NCBI RefSeq assembly: GCF_023343835.1
Contig: NC_064449.1
Location: forward strand, 3,137,778-3,201,777
DNA from: Lagopus muta
Lineage: Eukaryota > Chordata > Aves > Galliformes > Phasianidae
Length of the DNA: 64,000 nt
Reading direction: 5' to 3'
Shown piece by piece: positions 17,701 through 28,189 of the stretch (position 1 is the first letter of the stretch; each line of letters begins with the position of its first letter). Under the pieces are notes generated by a model that saw only the letters and a program-made list of their open reading frames with translations, was not told where the DNA came from and searched no databases. The position numbers and the translations under genes are program-made.

Positions 17701-18837
17701 AAAAATACAATACAAAAATTTCAGAAATGGGTACTGGTAGCTTACACTGGATTCTGGGTAGAGAGTGCAGAGCAAGCTGAAGCCTGGGAAATACATGCTG
17801 AAATTATAAGAAAGATTTCTCATTTGAGGTTCAGTGGCTCTCAAAGGGCAGAAACAATGGCATTTAACAGAGCAGCAGTTTCACAAGTTCAAAATGAGTG
17901 AATCAACAGAAAAGCAGGTAAACATACTGTGGAACTGACAGCTGAAGTGCTGACATAGTCATCAAAAAGCAGAAGCGTTGGCTTAGCAATTCATGAAAAT
18001 TAGAGCACAATCATTGCTCTTAATACAGGGGAGCATATTTGATTAAGAATACAAAGCAGACAAGTTCTTTGCACAGATAATCTTACAGAGCAAGTAACTT
18101 AAAATAGCACCCAACACAAGTTGGGCACTCATAGATCATCGACAGGAAGCAAAATGCTTGCTTTTACAATGGTGCCTCAGTACTTCCAAATACTAAATTC
18201 CATTATTCCCCCAGTGTTACAAACAATTTTCTGCTTAGAAAATTATTTGCTTCAGTGATTTTAATCCATTCCTACTGGTGGGAGTAGATATTTGACAAAA
18301 TATGGAGCCATATATTAGTCACATTAACTTAGAGGAAAAAACCACCAATGTTCCCTATGACCTCTGACATTTTATCACTTACAGAAGGTTAAAAAAAAAA
18401 TCTAAAAGTTGGATAGCAGGTAATGAAAGAAAGAAAGATAAAGGTACAATAAAAATATACCAGAGTGCCAAAATGGAGCAAACTGAGGTGGAAAAGGCCT
18501 GAAGAACACACATGCCTTTTAATCTGAGGAAAGACATGTAAAGGCCATTGTGATTTTCCAGTCTAGTGCTCGCAGTAATACAGCAATTGCATCAGAAATT
18601 CATACAGAAACATATGAAACCTCACCTTACCATACAATTTTCACCTAAGAGATGTTAACACATCCTGTCTGAAAACCAGAACAAATTGTTTTGTTAAAAA
18701 CACCTGCTCCTGAACACAGTCCTGTTTCATTACTAACAATGACTCAGATCAAACACACTTAAATACTGACATTGTACAGATTTTCACATTACCCAGAAAT
18801 CAGGAACTGTTTATGAATGCAATGTTATTTTACTTAC
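11730..18837 (-). other. CIT: CIT intron of about 7.1 kb
   Basis: This separates the kinase C-lobe exon from the AGC-tail exon. No recognisable exon, CR1 or RNA gene was found. The longest frame (153 codons, minus strand, 14073-14534) is Ser/Phe-rich, has no homology I recognise and no conserved context, so it was not called. Confidence 0.75.
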
Positions 18838-18991
18838 AGTTACGGATATTATTCCAGTCAATTTTAGAAAAGAACGGATGGCAGCAGAGTCCCTCATAAC
18901 CCAGCCTTTCCTTTTGCCCACAAAGCAAGCTCTGGATCAGATCAAGAAATTCACTGCTAACCTTCACATCCTCTGGGAACTTCAGGTATCT
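18838..18991 (-). CDS. CIT: CIT coding exon 8: kinase C-lobe end, residues 320-371
   Basis: This 154-bp exon has phase 0 in and phase 1 out. The acceptor is TAACCCAG and the donor is AACT|GTAAGT. It encodes the last helices of the kinase C-lobe, running from [12 protein letters not shown] through LDLIQSLLC to [16 protein letters not shown]. The HPFF...IDW signature closes the catalytic domain in AGC kinases of the ROCK/MRCK/citron group. Nothing unusual is seen in it. Confidence 0.96.
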
Positions 18992-20415
18992 CTGGGTTAG
19001 AAAGAAAAGAATTTCTGCTTAGGAGGAAAACAGTAAGAGTCTTAAGTTTCAATGTACTGAGATGCATCAGGCAATAAACACACAAAGAGGGGGAAAAAAC
19101 AAAACACCGTGGATATTTTCCAAATAGACTTTGATATAAATTTATTATGGTACAGGAAAAAGACAGGAATGACCATATCAGACCAGACAAAAAGACCCAG
19201 TTCACCATGCTAAACAAGGGGGAACAGTCTTAAACTGAGACAGGGGAGGTTTAGGTTGGATATTAGGAGGAAGTTTTTCACTCAGAGGGTGGTGAGGCAC
19301 TGGCACAGGTTGCCCAAGGAGGCTGTGGATGCCCCATCCCTGCAGGCATTCAAGGCCAGGCTGGATGTGGCTCTGGGCAGCCTGGGCTGCTGGTTGGTGA
19401 CCTGCACACAGCAGGGGGTTGGAACTGATGAGCATTGTGGGCCTTTTGAACCCAGGCCATTCTATGATCCTATGATCTAGAAGAGTAAAGCAAGACAGAT
19501 CCACAGAAAATCCTCTCAAACTCCCAGGAATTTATGGCTTAGGATTTTCTGAACCACAGATGATGTCCTGGTAATTGCCAGATCCCAATGCGTTCTTCTA
19601 TGAATTTGTTTAATCACTCCTTGCACCCATATAAATGTTTAATAGCTGCCAACGATCACGCTGGGGAGAACTTTGCCACGTCCCACATGAAGTGCCCTTT
19701 TTGATTTGCTCTAGTAGTTTGCTTTGTAGTTGCAGCTGATTACTTTCATCTAACACCCCAAACTTCCATACCAGAAGAGAGAACTGTTTCTTTTTGCTTT
19801 CTCCCAGCTGCACGATTGTTTTTTCTTTCCTACAAACTCCTACCACTTTATATTATTTTTCTTTTTTAGTTTCTAAGAATTAAACTAATGTTCCTATAGA
19901 TTGTAACATCAAAATACTTAAACCCACCACTGTTTAAAGTTGGGATACCTATCCTTTCACACACATGGGGTTTACATGTATTTAACTTTACTTGACATAT
20001 TAGTATGCATACACTCTATATCTTCAAGTCCTCAGTTCCTCATAGCTGGCCCTTACTTTACCAACCAGAAGCATTTAGTATCACCAGGAAACTTTATCAA
20101 ATCACCTTTTCAATCCTTCTTCTAGATTATTTTGGAGATGCTACTGTTACAATTGCCAAAAATGGACCAAAAAAAAAATAAAATTAATTAATGTATTGCA
20201 GAAACTTATTTTTTTTGACAGCTATTATAAAAAAGTCACTTCATATTTACAATATGAGGATGTATATATAAGATTTTTAGCATTTCATTTCAAGTATACA
20301 TACTTTATATGAGCATGACAAAGTAAGAGACATTACCTTCTTTTTTCAATTGTAAAAACATTTAGTTTTTAGTTACATCCTTTTTACCCAGCAACATAAA
20401 AGCAATGATCTCTAC
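18992..20415 (-). other. CIT: CIT intron containing a CR1 fragment
   Basis: Apart from the CR1 3' fragment at about 19213-19478, I see only AT-rich intronic sequence. Confidence 0.75.
19213..19478 (+). mobile_element. CR1 LINE, 3'-end fragment
   Basis: This is the C-terminal tail of CR1 ORF2 followed by its short 3' UTR, in plus orientation (antisense to CIT). The frame at 19256-19480 reads [20 protein letters not shown] and continues [18 protein letters not shown], the standard CR1 terminus. It ends in the CR1 octamer-like tail (ATTCTATGAT, CCTATGATC). The element is truncated at its 5' end, as is typical for CR1. Bases 19306-19427 are identical to 57633-57754. Confidence 0.93.
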
Positions 20416-20619
20416 CTGAAAATTCATGATGTTATTAAAAGTTTTTGCTGAAGTTCCTTCAGTGAATGGAGATCTTCCATAAATCATTTCATACGCAATG
20501 ACTCCTAAGGACCACCAGTCACACTCTGGACCGTAAGAAGTTTTGCCATCCCCATTCAATCCTGTTAACATTTCTGGTGCCATGTAATCAGGTGTGCCAA
20601 CAGGCAGCTTGGCATTTAC
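20416..20619 (-). CDS. CIT: CIT coding exon 7: activation segment and APE motif, residues 252-319
   Basis: This 204-bp exon (68 codons, phase 0 at both ends) lies between TATTCCAG and CAG|GTAGAG. It contains the activation segment with GTPDYMAPE (259-267; the PE pair is the APE equivalent), the [12 protein letters not shown] helix that anchors the C-lobe, and GRSPF. These are diagnostic of DMPK-family AGC kinases. The sequence is intact and shows no inactivating change. Confidence 0.97.
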
Positions 20620-21925
20620 CTGGAATAGAAGCAAATACACTCCAAGTGAATTTACAGCACTTCTGTTCATTGATCATGGTAATAAAGCTCCCTGAGACAA
20701 GAGACACGGTTTCAGCTCTCCAGGTAAAGTTTAAGTAATTGTAACCAAGACTGATAAGCAAAACACTGTAGTTAGTATAACAAGGAATTATTAGATATAA
20801 AAAAGGAGTACAAATATTAGAGCTGTCACTGAAAGCCACGTACAGCTGATGTTAAAAGAGCAGCACTGTAAAAAGAACAGTGCTACAGAAAAGTGACGTG
20901 TTGAGCAGCATGCACACCTGAGCACTCTGTTATTAATGGGAACATCATAGTTGAAGGTTGAAAAAAAAAGAACCTGTCACATTTAAACATTAATGTTCCC
21001 TGGCCTTGTTCCATTCTGTGTCATCCCTGCCTCTTTGCCTTGTGTTCAGGATCAGCTAATGTTCAAATTTCATCAATGTTTGGAAGAGGTAATTCAGAAA
21101 TGAGAACTGCAATAGTTTTTTTTTCACCAAGTGGCAGAAAAGAGTAAAACAGCAGGGATATTAACAGAAACCTGAAGAAGACTGAAAAGGTAAGTAACAC
21201 GAAGGAAAAAACCATACAGGAAAATGCAATGCAGAGAACACTGACAAAGAATGAGGAAAACAAAGTATAAAGAGTCACAATACTGACAAAATGTTACGAG
21301 ACATGAAACATCATGAAACAAGTGAGGGATCTGATATATAACTTCATATGCTCACTTAGATCTATTTTAATTGAAATTATCACTTGAAATTGCATGCAGT
21401 TTCCTGAATTTAAAATCATCTTATAAATACAAGCTCAACTTCTTCACAGCTATGAATACAGAGCTTTTTTGTGAGCAAAGCTGGATTTCAGAATGCTGGA
21501 ATGTGACTCATTTTAATCAAGAGCTCCTCTGTCTTCAAAACTATGCCACCTTAGTTATAGCAAACATAATTTTCAGTCCAATTACAAACAATTATAAGTT
21601 CACATCCTTCTTTAAACATAATTCAATACCTGTGAGTATCTCTAGAAGGATGATTTGGTATTGCAGTGCAGCACCATTGGACAGCAGACTTGCTTTTACC
21701 CTTCTTATGTATTAAAACTCAAATAAGCGAATATTCGTCTACTGAGAGCTGCAAAAGATACTCAAGCTTATGCTTGAAAAGCCTGTCATAACTGGGAAGA
21801 TGTCACCACAGCTAGATTCCATACTGGACAGGAAAGAAGATATAATCAAGCAACACATATAAAGTTAGTTTTCTCTTTTTGACTGTAATATCCATACAAG
21901 TCATAGACAAAACTTGAATGATTAC
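20620..21925 (-). other. CIT: CIT intron, 1.3 kb
   Basis: AT-rich intronic sequence between the activation-segment and DFG exons. I see no feature in it. Confidence 0.75.
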
Positions 21926-22019
21926 CGTTTTGTTTACTGTCATTTTGGCAGCTGACCCAAAGTCTACCAGTTTAATGTGCCCTGTCCGGTCGATAAGAAC
22001 GTTCTCTGGTTTGATATCT
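21926..22019 (-). CDS. CIT: CIT coding exon 6: catalytic loop and DFG motif, residues 220-251
   Basis: This 94-bp exon completes the split codon R220 and then encodes 31 residues. The catalytic loop is R-D-I-K-P-E-N, with catalytic D221, K223 and N226. The metal-binding motif is DFG (239-241). Acceptor TTCCAG, donor ACG|GTAATC. All catalytic residues are present, so this is predicted to be an active kinase. Confidence 0.97.
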
Positions 22020-22859
22020 CTGGAAGCAAGAAGAAAGCAATCAGTGCCTTTTTGTGTCTTTCCCCAGTGTCACAGGTGGACAAGAGCAACTCCATTTTCA
22101 GCTACTCTTGAGCATATACTCAGCTGCATAAAACCTTAACAGTGCATTACTACTGGAGTCTGATTTCCCACTGCTGTTCTGCTTCCAATTAAATATGAAA
22201 TTGGTCAAATTCCCTTCATCATCACAAGATGCCTTCATCTCATAACTGTTTATAAATATCTAAACTGCGGGAGCCAAGTTCATGGAGGTGGACTCTTTAA
22301 GGTGGCAAGCAACAATAAAAGGAGCAATGGGCAGAAACTGGAGCACTGGAAGTTTCACAGTAACATAAGGAAGTCAGAGTGACTCAGCTTACTCCATGCA
22401 CCTTTCAAATCCAGGCAGCCACTTTGCACTAGAAAGCCACAATCTATATGATCTAAATGCAACCATTACAGCTGCTTGGAAGATGAAATACTGCATGACA
22501 CATCCCAAGTCTCGGGAGGGATGGAATAAATCTTCCTTTAAAAAAAAGGACATCTACAAAACAGGAAATGTACAATTCTACCCGTCAACAAATGGGATAA
22601 ATCAACAATACGAATTAGTTGTAGCCTTTATGCTTTAATATAATTTTTAGAAAGTTTTGCAGTATTTAACTATTCCAAAATATTATACCACCCTTTTCAA
22701 CAAGCAGGTACAGCAACTTTAACAGTTCCATTACTTGCTGGTACTGCTTGGTACCAAAAATAAGCCTTTGCTCTGGAAAATGTTTTTCTATTCCAGAACA
22801 CTTGCTCTGGAATGATACTGATTAAACACTACATGTCATGCAAAGCAGTTATTACCTAC
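22020..22859 (-). other. CIT: CIT intron, 0.84 kb
   Basis: Intronic sequence separating the catalytic-loop exon from the exon that carries the first two bases of the HRD arginine codon. I see no feature in it. Confidence 0.75.
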
Positions 22860-23002
22860 CGGTGTACATAACCCATCTGGTGGACACTGTGAATGGCTAG
22901 AACCAGCTCTGCAAGATAAAACTGCACCATGCTCTCATCTAGTTGGTCCTCATACCGGTTTAAGAGTGACAGCAAGTCCCCTCCAGGCTGGTACTCCATA
23001 AC
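22860..23002 (-). CDS. CIT: CIT coding exon 5: hinge and alpha-D/alpha-E helices, residues 173-220
   Basis: This 143-bp exon (phase 0 in, phase 2 out) begins [20 protein letters not shown], where the ATP-site hinge leads into helix D, and ends QMGYVH plus two bases of the HRD arginine codon. The donor is CCG|GTAGGT. The acceptor is AAG preceded by a purine-containing stretch rather than the usual CAG or TAG, so it is weaker than its neighbours. The reading is nonetheless unambiguous, because the codons and the flanking phases fit. Confidence 0.95.
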
Positions 23003-23208
23003 CTTCATAGAATTTTAGAGGAAGAGATATAGTTTATATATACCAAAGGTATTCCATTCTACTCCCCCATGTCACACTGGATACATGTCAAAGAGTAGCA
23101 TGGAACACTGGAAAATTTGCAGAACATAGGCACAGTTCAGACACCACACTGTTCTTAAGTGTAACAACGTTAACAGCGTTGAATAGAGAAGAAAAAGACC
23201 AGCATTAC

Positions 23209-23310
23209 CAAGTAAAGATTCTTCTTGTCTTGAAATGCATATTGTAACTGTGGAATCCATGGACTGGTACTCTGAGATAATATACTGCGTTCTTCCTCAA
23301 AAAATGACAC
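23209..23310 (-). CDS. CIT: CIT coding exon 4: kinase N-lobe (alpha-C to beta-5), residues 139-172
   Basis: This 102-bp exon (34 codons, phase 0 at both ends) lies between TTTTTTTGTAG and TTG|GTAATG. It encodes [19 protein letters not shown] and then [13 protein letters not shown]. Helix C has the glutamate run that supplies the partner of K126, and beta-4/beta-5 carry the AFQD...LYLV motif typical of MRCK/ROCK/citron. The intron to exon 5 is only 206 bp, the shortest between coding exons. Confidence 0.96.
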
Positions 23311-24982
23311 CTACAAAAAAAGGAAATGTTCAGTTATATGCTGGTGAGAATGGGCTGGAATACATTAGAATTCTCTGGTTTTAGAAAGATGCAAGCCTGT
23401 GCCAAAGACATTATATAAAAAAAATTGCTTAGAAACCATTAAATACCATTTCCTTGTAACGCGTGCTTTTAAAAAAGTAATATTACTCCTTTGTGCTTTC
23501 AGTTCCCTCCCACCTTCTGTTGTCCAGTTTGTTGGCCACTGAATAGTCCCTGAAGAAAAGGTCAGCTCTCCTTTCAAACTGGTGAAGTATCTACCAGATT
23601 GGAGTGCAATCGTGACCTCATCTGGATTGGCCCTAATAAAATAAAACTAATCTCAGACAAGAAGAAAAGTTGCTAGGACAATTATAGGGTAGCACCTCAC
23701 AGCTGATCATTGAATGGCGTGGGTTGGAAGGGACCCCAAGGACCACTAAGCTCCAACCCCTGCCACAGGCAGGGCAGCCAACCTCCACACCTAATACCAG
23801 ACCAGGCTGCCCAGGGCCCCATCCAACCTGGCCTTGAACACCTTGATGCCCCATCCACAACCTCTCTGGGCAGCTGTTCCAGCACCTCACTGCTCTCTTG
23901 GTAAAGAACTTCTTCCTGATATCCAACCTAAATCTTCCCTCAATCAACTTAAAACCATTTCCCCTTGACTTGCCATTATCTACCCTTGTAAACAGTTGAA
24001 TTTAGTAATAAACTCATTGTAAATATGAAAATAGAATTTTTTCTTGAAATCCTGTTATCACAACTATTCCTTTATTGAGACATAGTGCTGGACAAGAAGA
24101 AATTACAGAAATACTGATAGTTCATTTAGATTATTGTTCCCTACTTTCACTGAGTGTCATATTGTGAGTAACAACACAGTTTGCTCTTCTTGCCAACCTG
24201 TGCCATAGCAAGAGTAGTTGTAGTTTATTTCCATTTCTGACTGGAAAGCTAGAATGCTGGAAGCTAGAGAATCTCAGGAGCAACTTCACTGCAGCCATAT
24301 ATTGGGAACAGCTAATTTAGATATTGCTGTACAGACTCATGAGGCCTTTCACAGGCCATCTCTTATCAGTGGAAGATTAACTTCCATTTCTCAACAAACT
24401 GTGGTAACAGCCTTCATTATCATTACCTTGCTGGGTTGTTTTTTTGTTGTTGTTTGTTTGGGGTTTTTTGTTTCAGTTTTCAAGTTACATGTCTCTCAAG
24501 ATAGTGAGAGGCTCTCTGTAGAATATCAGTCACCATAGTTTGCCATCACATCCACTCTTGACATTCTATGTTGCTCTTTAAAATGAAATATGGACTTAAT
24601 GAACAGATTACCTGAAAATTTAAGCCATATTGAGTTGTTCATCAAGCTGATCGAAATAGACTCAATTTTTTTCATGTATTGTTTCTAGCCTTACAATTTA
24701 GATGATAAGCTCTTTGAGACAAGGACTGTTTTCCTGTTTTGCATGGCACCTCTCCCAGTAGATTCATGGTCTGAGACAATGGCTTCTAGACACAGCAAAA
24801 CTACACACACTTACACTACTTCATTGAAATACAAGATTATTCTTCCTATCCCATACTTACATCAAATGAAATTTGTAAATTTATAAAAGATTTATTTTTA
24901 AGAATAGTAGCAGCGAGAAAAAGAAAATGCCCATCAAACTGCAGTTTATGGTTCCTCTGCCATTAGAAAAAAAAATACATAC
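23311..24982 (-). other. CIT: CIT intron containing a CR1 fragment
   Basis: It holds the CR1 at 23702-23993. The remainder is AT-rich intron with a T/G-rich stretch near 24436-24470 and nothing else recognised. Confidence 0.75.
23702..23993 (-). mobile_element. CR1 LINE, 3'-end fragment
   Basis: This is CR1 in minus orientation (same sense as CIT). Read on the minus strand it gives RFRLDIRKKFFTKRAVRCWN and then the 3' UTR ending in a diverged octamer region near 23705. Frame disruptions show it is an old copy. It is 5' truncated. Confidence 0.92.
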
Positions 24983-25158
24983 GTGCTCCTGTGCCAACAA
25001 AGACTCCTTGCTCATCACCTTCATAGCATACACATCACCAGTAACTTTCTCCCTTACTACTTTTACATCTGCAAAGTGACCACAGCCAACCACGCTCTTA
25101 ACGTCAAAATCCTTCACGCTGGGTTGGAGTTCCCTTAATTCAGCTATAGTCTCTGCAT
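24983..25158 (-). CDS. CIT: CIT coding exon 3: glycine loop and ATP-binding lysine, residues 80-138
   Basis: This 176-bp exon enters in phase 1, completing Y80, and leaves in phase 0 at CAC|GTATGT. After a linker ([17 protein letters not shown]) the kinase domain begins. The glycine-rich loop is GCGHFADV (104-111) and the ATP-binding lysine is K126 in YAMKVM. The loop has the single-glycine-spaced GxGxF form characteristic of this kinase branch. Confidence 0.97.
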
Positions 25159-26621
25159 CTATAAAAATAAGACATTTATTTTTAGGTTAGCTAACTGACA
25201 CTTCATAATGAACACAACTTCCACTATGGGGAATAAAACAAAACAACAACAACAACAAAAAAACCAGAATATTTTCATTCCAGGCTCTGAAGAATTGTTA
25301 AATCATTCCAGAATATGCCTCTTAAAAAAACAGTATATATAACACTAAAAAAAGACACTATTAATACATAGTTAAAAGTGAAATATGGTACATACAAAAG
25401 AAACAGGAAATGCTAAGACAGTTCCCATAGCAACCATAATTCTGTCCCATTCATCACACCACAGGCTGATAGCCTCTTTTGTTTCTAATTTCTTTCCAGC
25501 TCTCCCTTGCCAATACGAAGCACATTCACTAAATATCAGGGCTTGAGGCAGTCAAGTTCTGCAAGTCCAGAGGCAGGGTTCAGTCCTCTGCCTGTGGGAG
25601 GCACTAGTCCATTGTCTAACAAACAACCACAGGCACTTCTTTCAGAGGTTACTTTAGGTTTCCCATTGAGGAGTCTCAACCACTATGCACTGTGACAGAT
25701 AATTGCTGTCTGTAGAGCATTCTAAAAAATCTTCATGCTCTATCAGACAATTATTTTCAACTCAAAACTGCTGGTTGGAACTTTACAAAGAGCATGATAG
25801 ATCACTGTTTACCCAGTTTTTTGTCTTTCTTAACAGAAAGGTTGATGAAGTTTTTCTGTTTGTTTATTTTAAGTATTTGAGCACTTTTTCAATGTTTAGC
25901 CCTAACTGATTAATCCATCTGGAATTATTTCTGAAGTACAGGATTGCTACTTTAAAAAGTTACACAGTGCAAAATATAGATAAAACGTGGAATTGAAACT
26001 ACTACTTCACACTGAAAGAACCAAGTATGAGCAAAATTATTCCTATGTATTTTTTTCCTCATCTGTCCTGCTTTCAACATCATTCTATTGCATGTACTTG
26101 GAACATTATGCAGCATTAACAAAAAATGCTTCTTCAACTAGAAACATAATACAGCCTAGGAAAGGTGAATATTAGAGTCACAGAATCATTACAGCTGGAA
26201 AAGACCACTAAGATCATCTAAACCAACTGCCAATGTCATCCCCGCCATATCCAATAACCACATCTCTCAATGCTAAACTTCCACAGTTCTTGAACACCTC
26301 CATGGATGGTGACTCCACCACTCCCTGGGCAGCCTGTGCCAGCGCAGCACCACTCTTTCTCAGAAGAAATTTTTCCTAATATCCATCCTGAGTTGCAGCA
26401 CTTCAAAAGCCACTTGCAATCCGCCTTTCTCGACCTAAATAAAGTTTAGTAAGATGCCAAGGTTCCCTTTGCAATACTGAGTCAGCCCACAGAAAGCAAG
26501 AAGCAAGTCCTACGTTACAATCATCGACAAATTTAAGCAACTATAACATAATTTAAATATTCAGGTTCTTAATGACTATCTTCTAAAACAACACCTAAAA
26601 ACTACTCCAAGGAGCACTTAC
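25159..26621 (-). other. CIT: CIT intron containing a CR1 fragment
   Basis: It holds the degraded CR1 at 26175-26425. A short CA-rich/AAC-rich run (about 25239-25264) is the only other simple sequence. Confidence 0.75.
26175..26425 (-). mobile_element. CR1 LINE, diverged 3'-end fragment
   Basis: The plus strand begins GAGTCACAGAATCATTACAG and continues through the typical reverse-complement CR1 landmarks (CACTCCCTGGGCAGCCTGTG, TTTTTCCTAATATCCATCCT). It is more diverged than the other copies and of a different subfamily from the 19-kb copy. Confidence 0.85.
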
Positions 26622-26763
26622 ACTTCTTGACAAAGTTGCCAACGTGTTTGATTTTCATTAAAGCAGGGTTTCTACATTCTTCAAAAAGAGCGAATAAAGA
26701 ATCGAGGATGCCTTCCCGGGAGAGAGGAGACATCTGCTGTTGAGTCACAAAGAGTGGCTTCCC
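26622..26763 (-). CDS. CIT: CIT coding exon 2: N-terminal extension, residues 33-80
   Basis: This 142-bp exon (phase 0 in, phase 1 out) lies between TTATTCCAG and AAGT|GTAAGT. It encodes [20 protein letters not shown] and continues to VGNFVKK. This is the N-terminal helical extension conserved in the DMPK/ROCK/MRCK/citron group, where it supports dimerisation and capping of the kinase (family knowledge). It lies about 0.7 kb from the initiator exon. Confidence 0.96.
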
Positions 26764-27499
26764 CTGGAATAAAAAAGAAGCAACAGCAGATGGAGTCTCA
26801 GACAACAATGAAAAGCCCCAAATCAATAACATATGTATAGAACAGATTATATATTATTCATTTAAAAATCACTATTTCAGAGATGAGACAAATAACAGTG
26901 CAGAAGCACGAGGTAAACATATCAACTCAGGACTTCTAAACGTAATGGCTGTTACAGGTACTTTACCTTTAGACAAAGCAATCTTCTAAAGGTTGTTAAA
27001 GCTCAGATCACAGATTTCTTGGATCTATCTACAACCACTGATGGCTCTGATCCGACTGCTTGTCCTTGACACCTCACCATATGTTTTATTCATGGTACAA
27101 AAGCAATCAGCATCAATATTAGTTCCAGAAGGAGAAGCTGTTGCACCTCAAAGGATCAAACAGCAGCTGGCTGCGGAAATTCGCCTCGTGACAAACTTTC
27201 AGCTGTACCTCCCGTGGAAAGGATGTGGATCAGAAGACACAGAATGCAATATTCCATCTTTATGTGGGAAAATCCACTCATATTAAAACATTACCAGATG
27301 CACAACTCAACTTCGTGCAAATGAACTTTAACAGCTGATCTCCTTCCTTCACCCCTTCCTCTAAAAAAAAAACACAACCCACAGGTGTGCTTTGAGATCC
27401 ACACAAACGAGAGCAGGGCTGTGGTACACCCGAGATGGACAGACAAACCTGAGGTGAGCAGAGCCAACTGCAGACAGATGTTTGTGGTTATTTTTTTAC
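26764..27499 (-). other. CIT: CIT intron between initiator exon and exon 2
   Basis: Ordinary intronic sequence of about 0.74 kb. I see no repeat or exon-like signal. Confidence 0.75.
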
Positions 27500-27625
27500 C
27501 TGAAAGAGCAGATTGAGGCGAGAGGCACGGCTGGCAATGGGCTCCATAGGACCCGTGTCAGCCGTGGTGCGCGCACTGTGCTTGAACTTCAGCATCCCGG
27601 CAGCCTATCTCGTATAAAAGGGCAC
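27500..27625 (-). CDS. CIT: CIT exon with initiator ATG, residues 1-32 (coding 27500-27595)
   Basis: The exon follows an acceptor CTTTTTTCAG and ends at CAG|GTAAAA. It has 30 bases of 5' untranslated sequence and then ATG at 27595-27593. The 32 residues start [20 protein letters not shown] and end [11 protein letters not shown]. The start is supported by its match to the human N terminus I recall and by the residue numbering of the catalytic Lys and Asp further on. An in-frame M17 exists but lies inside the conserved stretch. An upstream exon is implied by the 3' splice site. Confidence 0.95.
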
Positions 27626-27906
27626 CTGAAAAAAGGAGAGGCATTTGAGCGAGGAGTAAAAGAATAAAGAAGGTGGGAGGAGAACCTAAGCTGCAGGTAG
27701 ATTTCCATAGAAACAAAGGTTATTACAACTGGACAGCCGAGAGCGTTCAGAACATCGAAACAATCGTGTTTCCTGAGAACGGCGGTAGGTGGAGAACAGA
27801 ACCCTCCCGGCAGAGCCCGAGCACCGCTGTTCGCGCGTCACGGAACCGCCGCCCGCGCTCCCGCCTCGCGTCCCCTCAGCACCGGCAGCGCGAGCCCCAA
27901 CTTTAC

Positions 27907-27990
27907 CGCCATCCAGGTTTGAACGCGGCCGGGGCGTATCCTCGTGACCATCACTTCCGCCGGCGCGCGCCCCGCTCCCTCTCCTCGACC
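27907..27990 (-). promoter_or_regulatory. CIT: probable CIT non-coding exon 1 and core promoter
   Basis: The initiator exon has a splice acceptor, so a 5' untranslated exon must lie upstream, and the adjacent CpG-rich block is the obvious source. On the minus strand a donor GATGGCG|GTAAAG ends at 27907, leaving an intron of 281 bp. The start site cannot be fixed from sequence; the upper boundary given is the CCAAT box at 27989-27993. A YY1-like CCGCCATC (plus strand) spans the donor region. This is inference and needs transcript data. Confidence 0.45.
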
Positions 27991-28018
27991 AATCGGGAGG
28001 CGCGGCCCGGCGGAAGTG
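27952..28018. promoter_or_regulatory. inverted pair of ETS-type sites flanking a CCAAT box
   Basis: CACTTCCGCCGG at 27952-27963 and its exact reverse complement at 28007-28018 form a perfect 12-bp inverted repeat with a 43-bp spacer. Each arm carries GGCGGAAGTG, matching the ETS/GABPA core GGAAGT, pointing outward. A plus-strand CCAAT (27989-27993, NF-Y type) lies between them. Such pairs are common in bidirectional CpG promoters. Binding is inferred. Confidence 0.6.
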
Positions 28019-28189
28019 CGGTGCTGAGGGGACGCGGCCTCCGCAGGGGCGCAGCCGCGCGTCACCCGCGAGCAGAGCGGGTAACGGCTGTGTGCGGCGG
28101 CCCGCCCTGCCCGCCACAGAGCGACACTGGGCAGGGTCGCGGGGCTCCTCAGAGCCCGGCGAAGTGATGAAAAGGAGAGCCCTCAGCAC

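Larger units (their letters stand above)
27780..28170. promoter_or_regulatory. CpG island at the CIT 5' end
   Basis: This block of about 390 bp is dense in CG dinucleotides and GC boxes, in sharp contrast to the AT-rich DNA on both sides. It contains ETS-type GGCGGAAGTG sites in both orientations (27952-27961 and 28009-28018), a CCAAT box, and GCGCGC runs. It is placed correctly for the CIT promoter and could be bidirectional. Open frames of up to 167 codons here on both strands reflect GC richness only. Confidence 0.8.

Noticed and set aside
24436..24470. T/G-rich stretch near 24.45 kb considered as a simple repeat or polypyrimidine tract for a hidden exon
   Set aside because: No open exon with BICD or CIT similarity follows on either strand; it is ordinary low-complexity intron sequence.
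27673..28189. Frames of 164 and 167 codons on opposite strands in the CIT CpG island
   Set aside because: Overlapping low-complexity translations of GC-rich promoter DNA, with no homology and no splice context.
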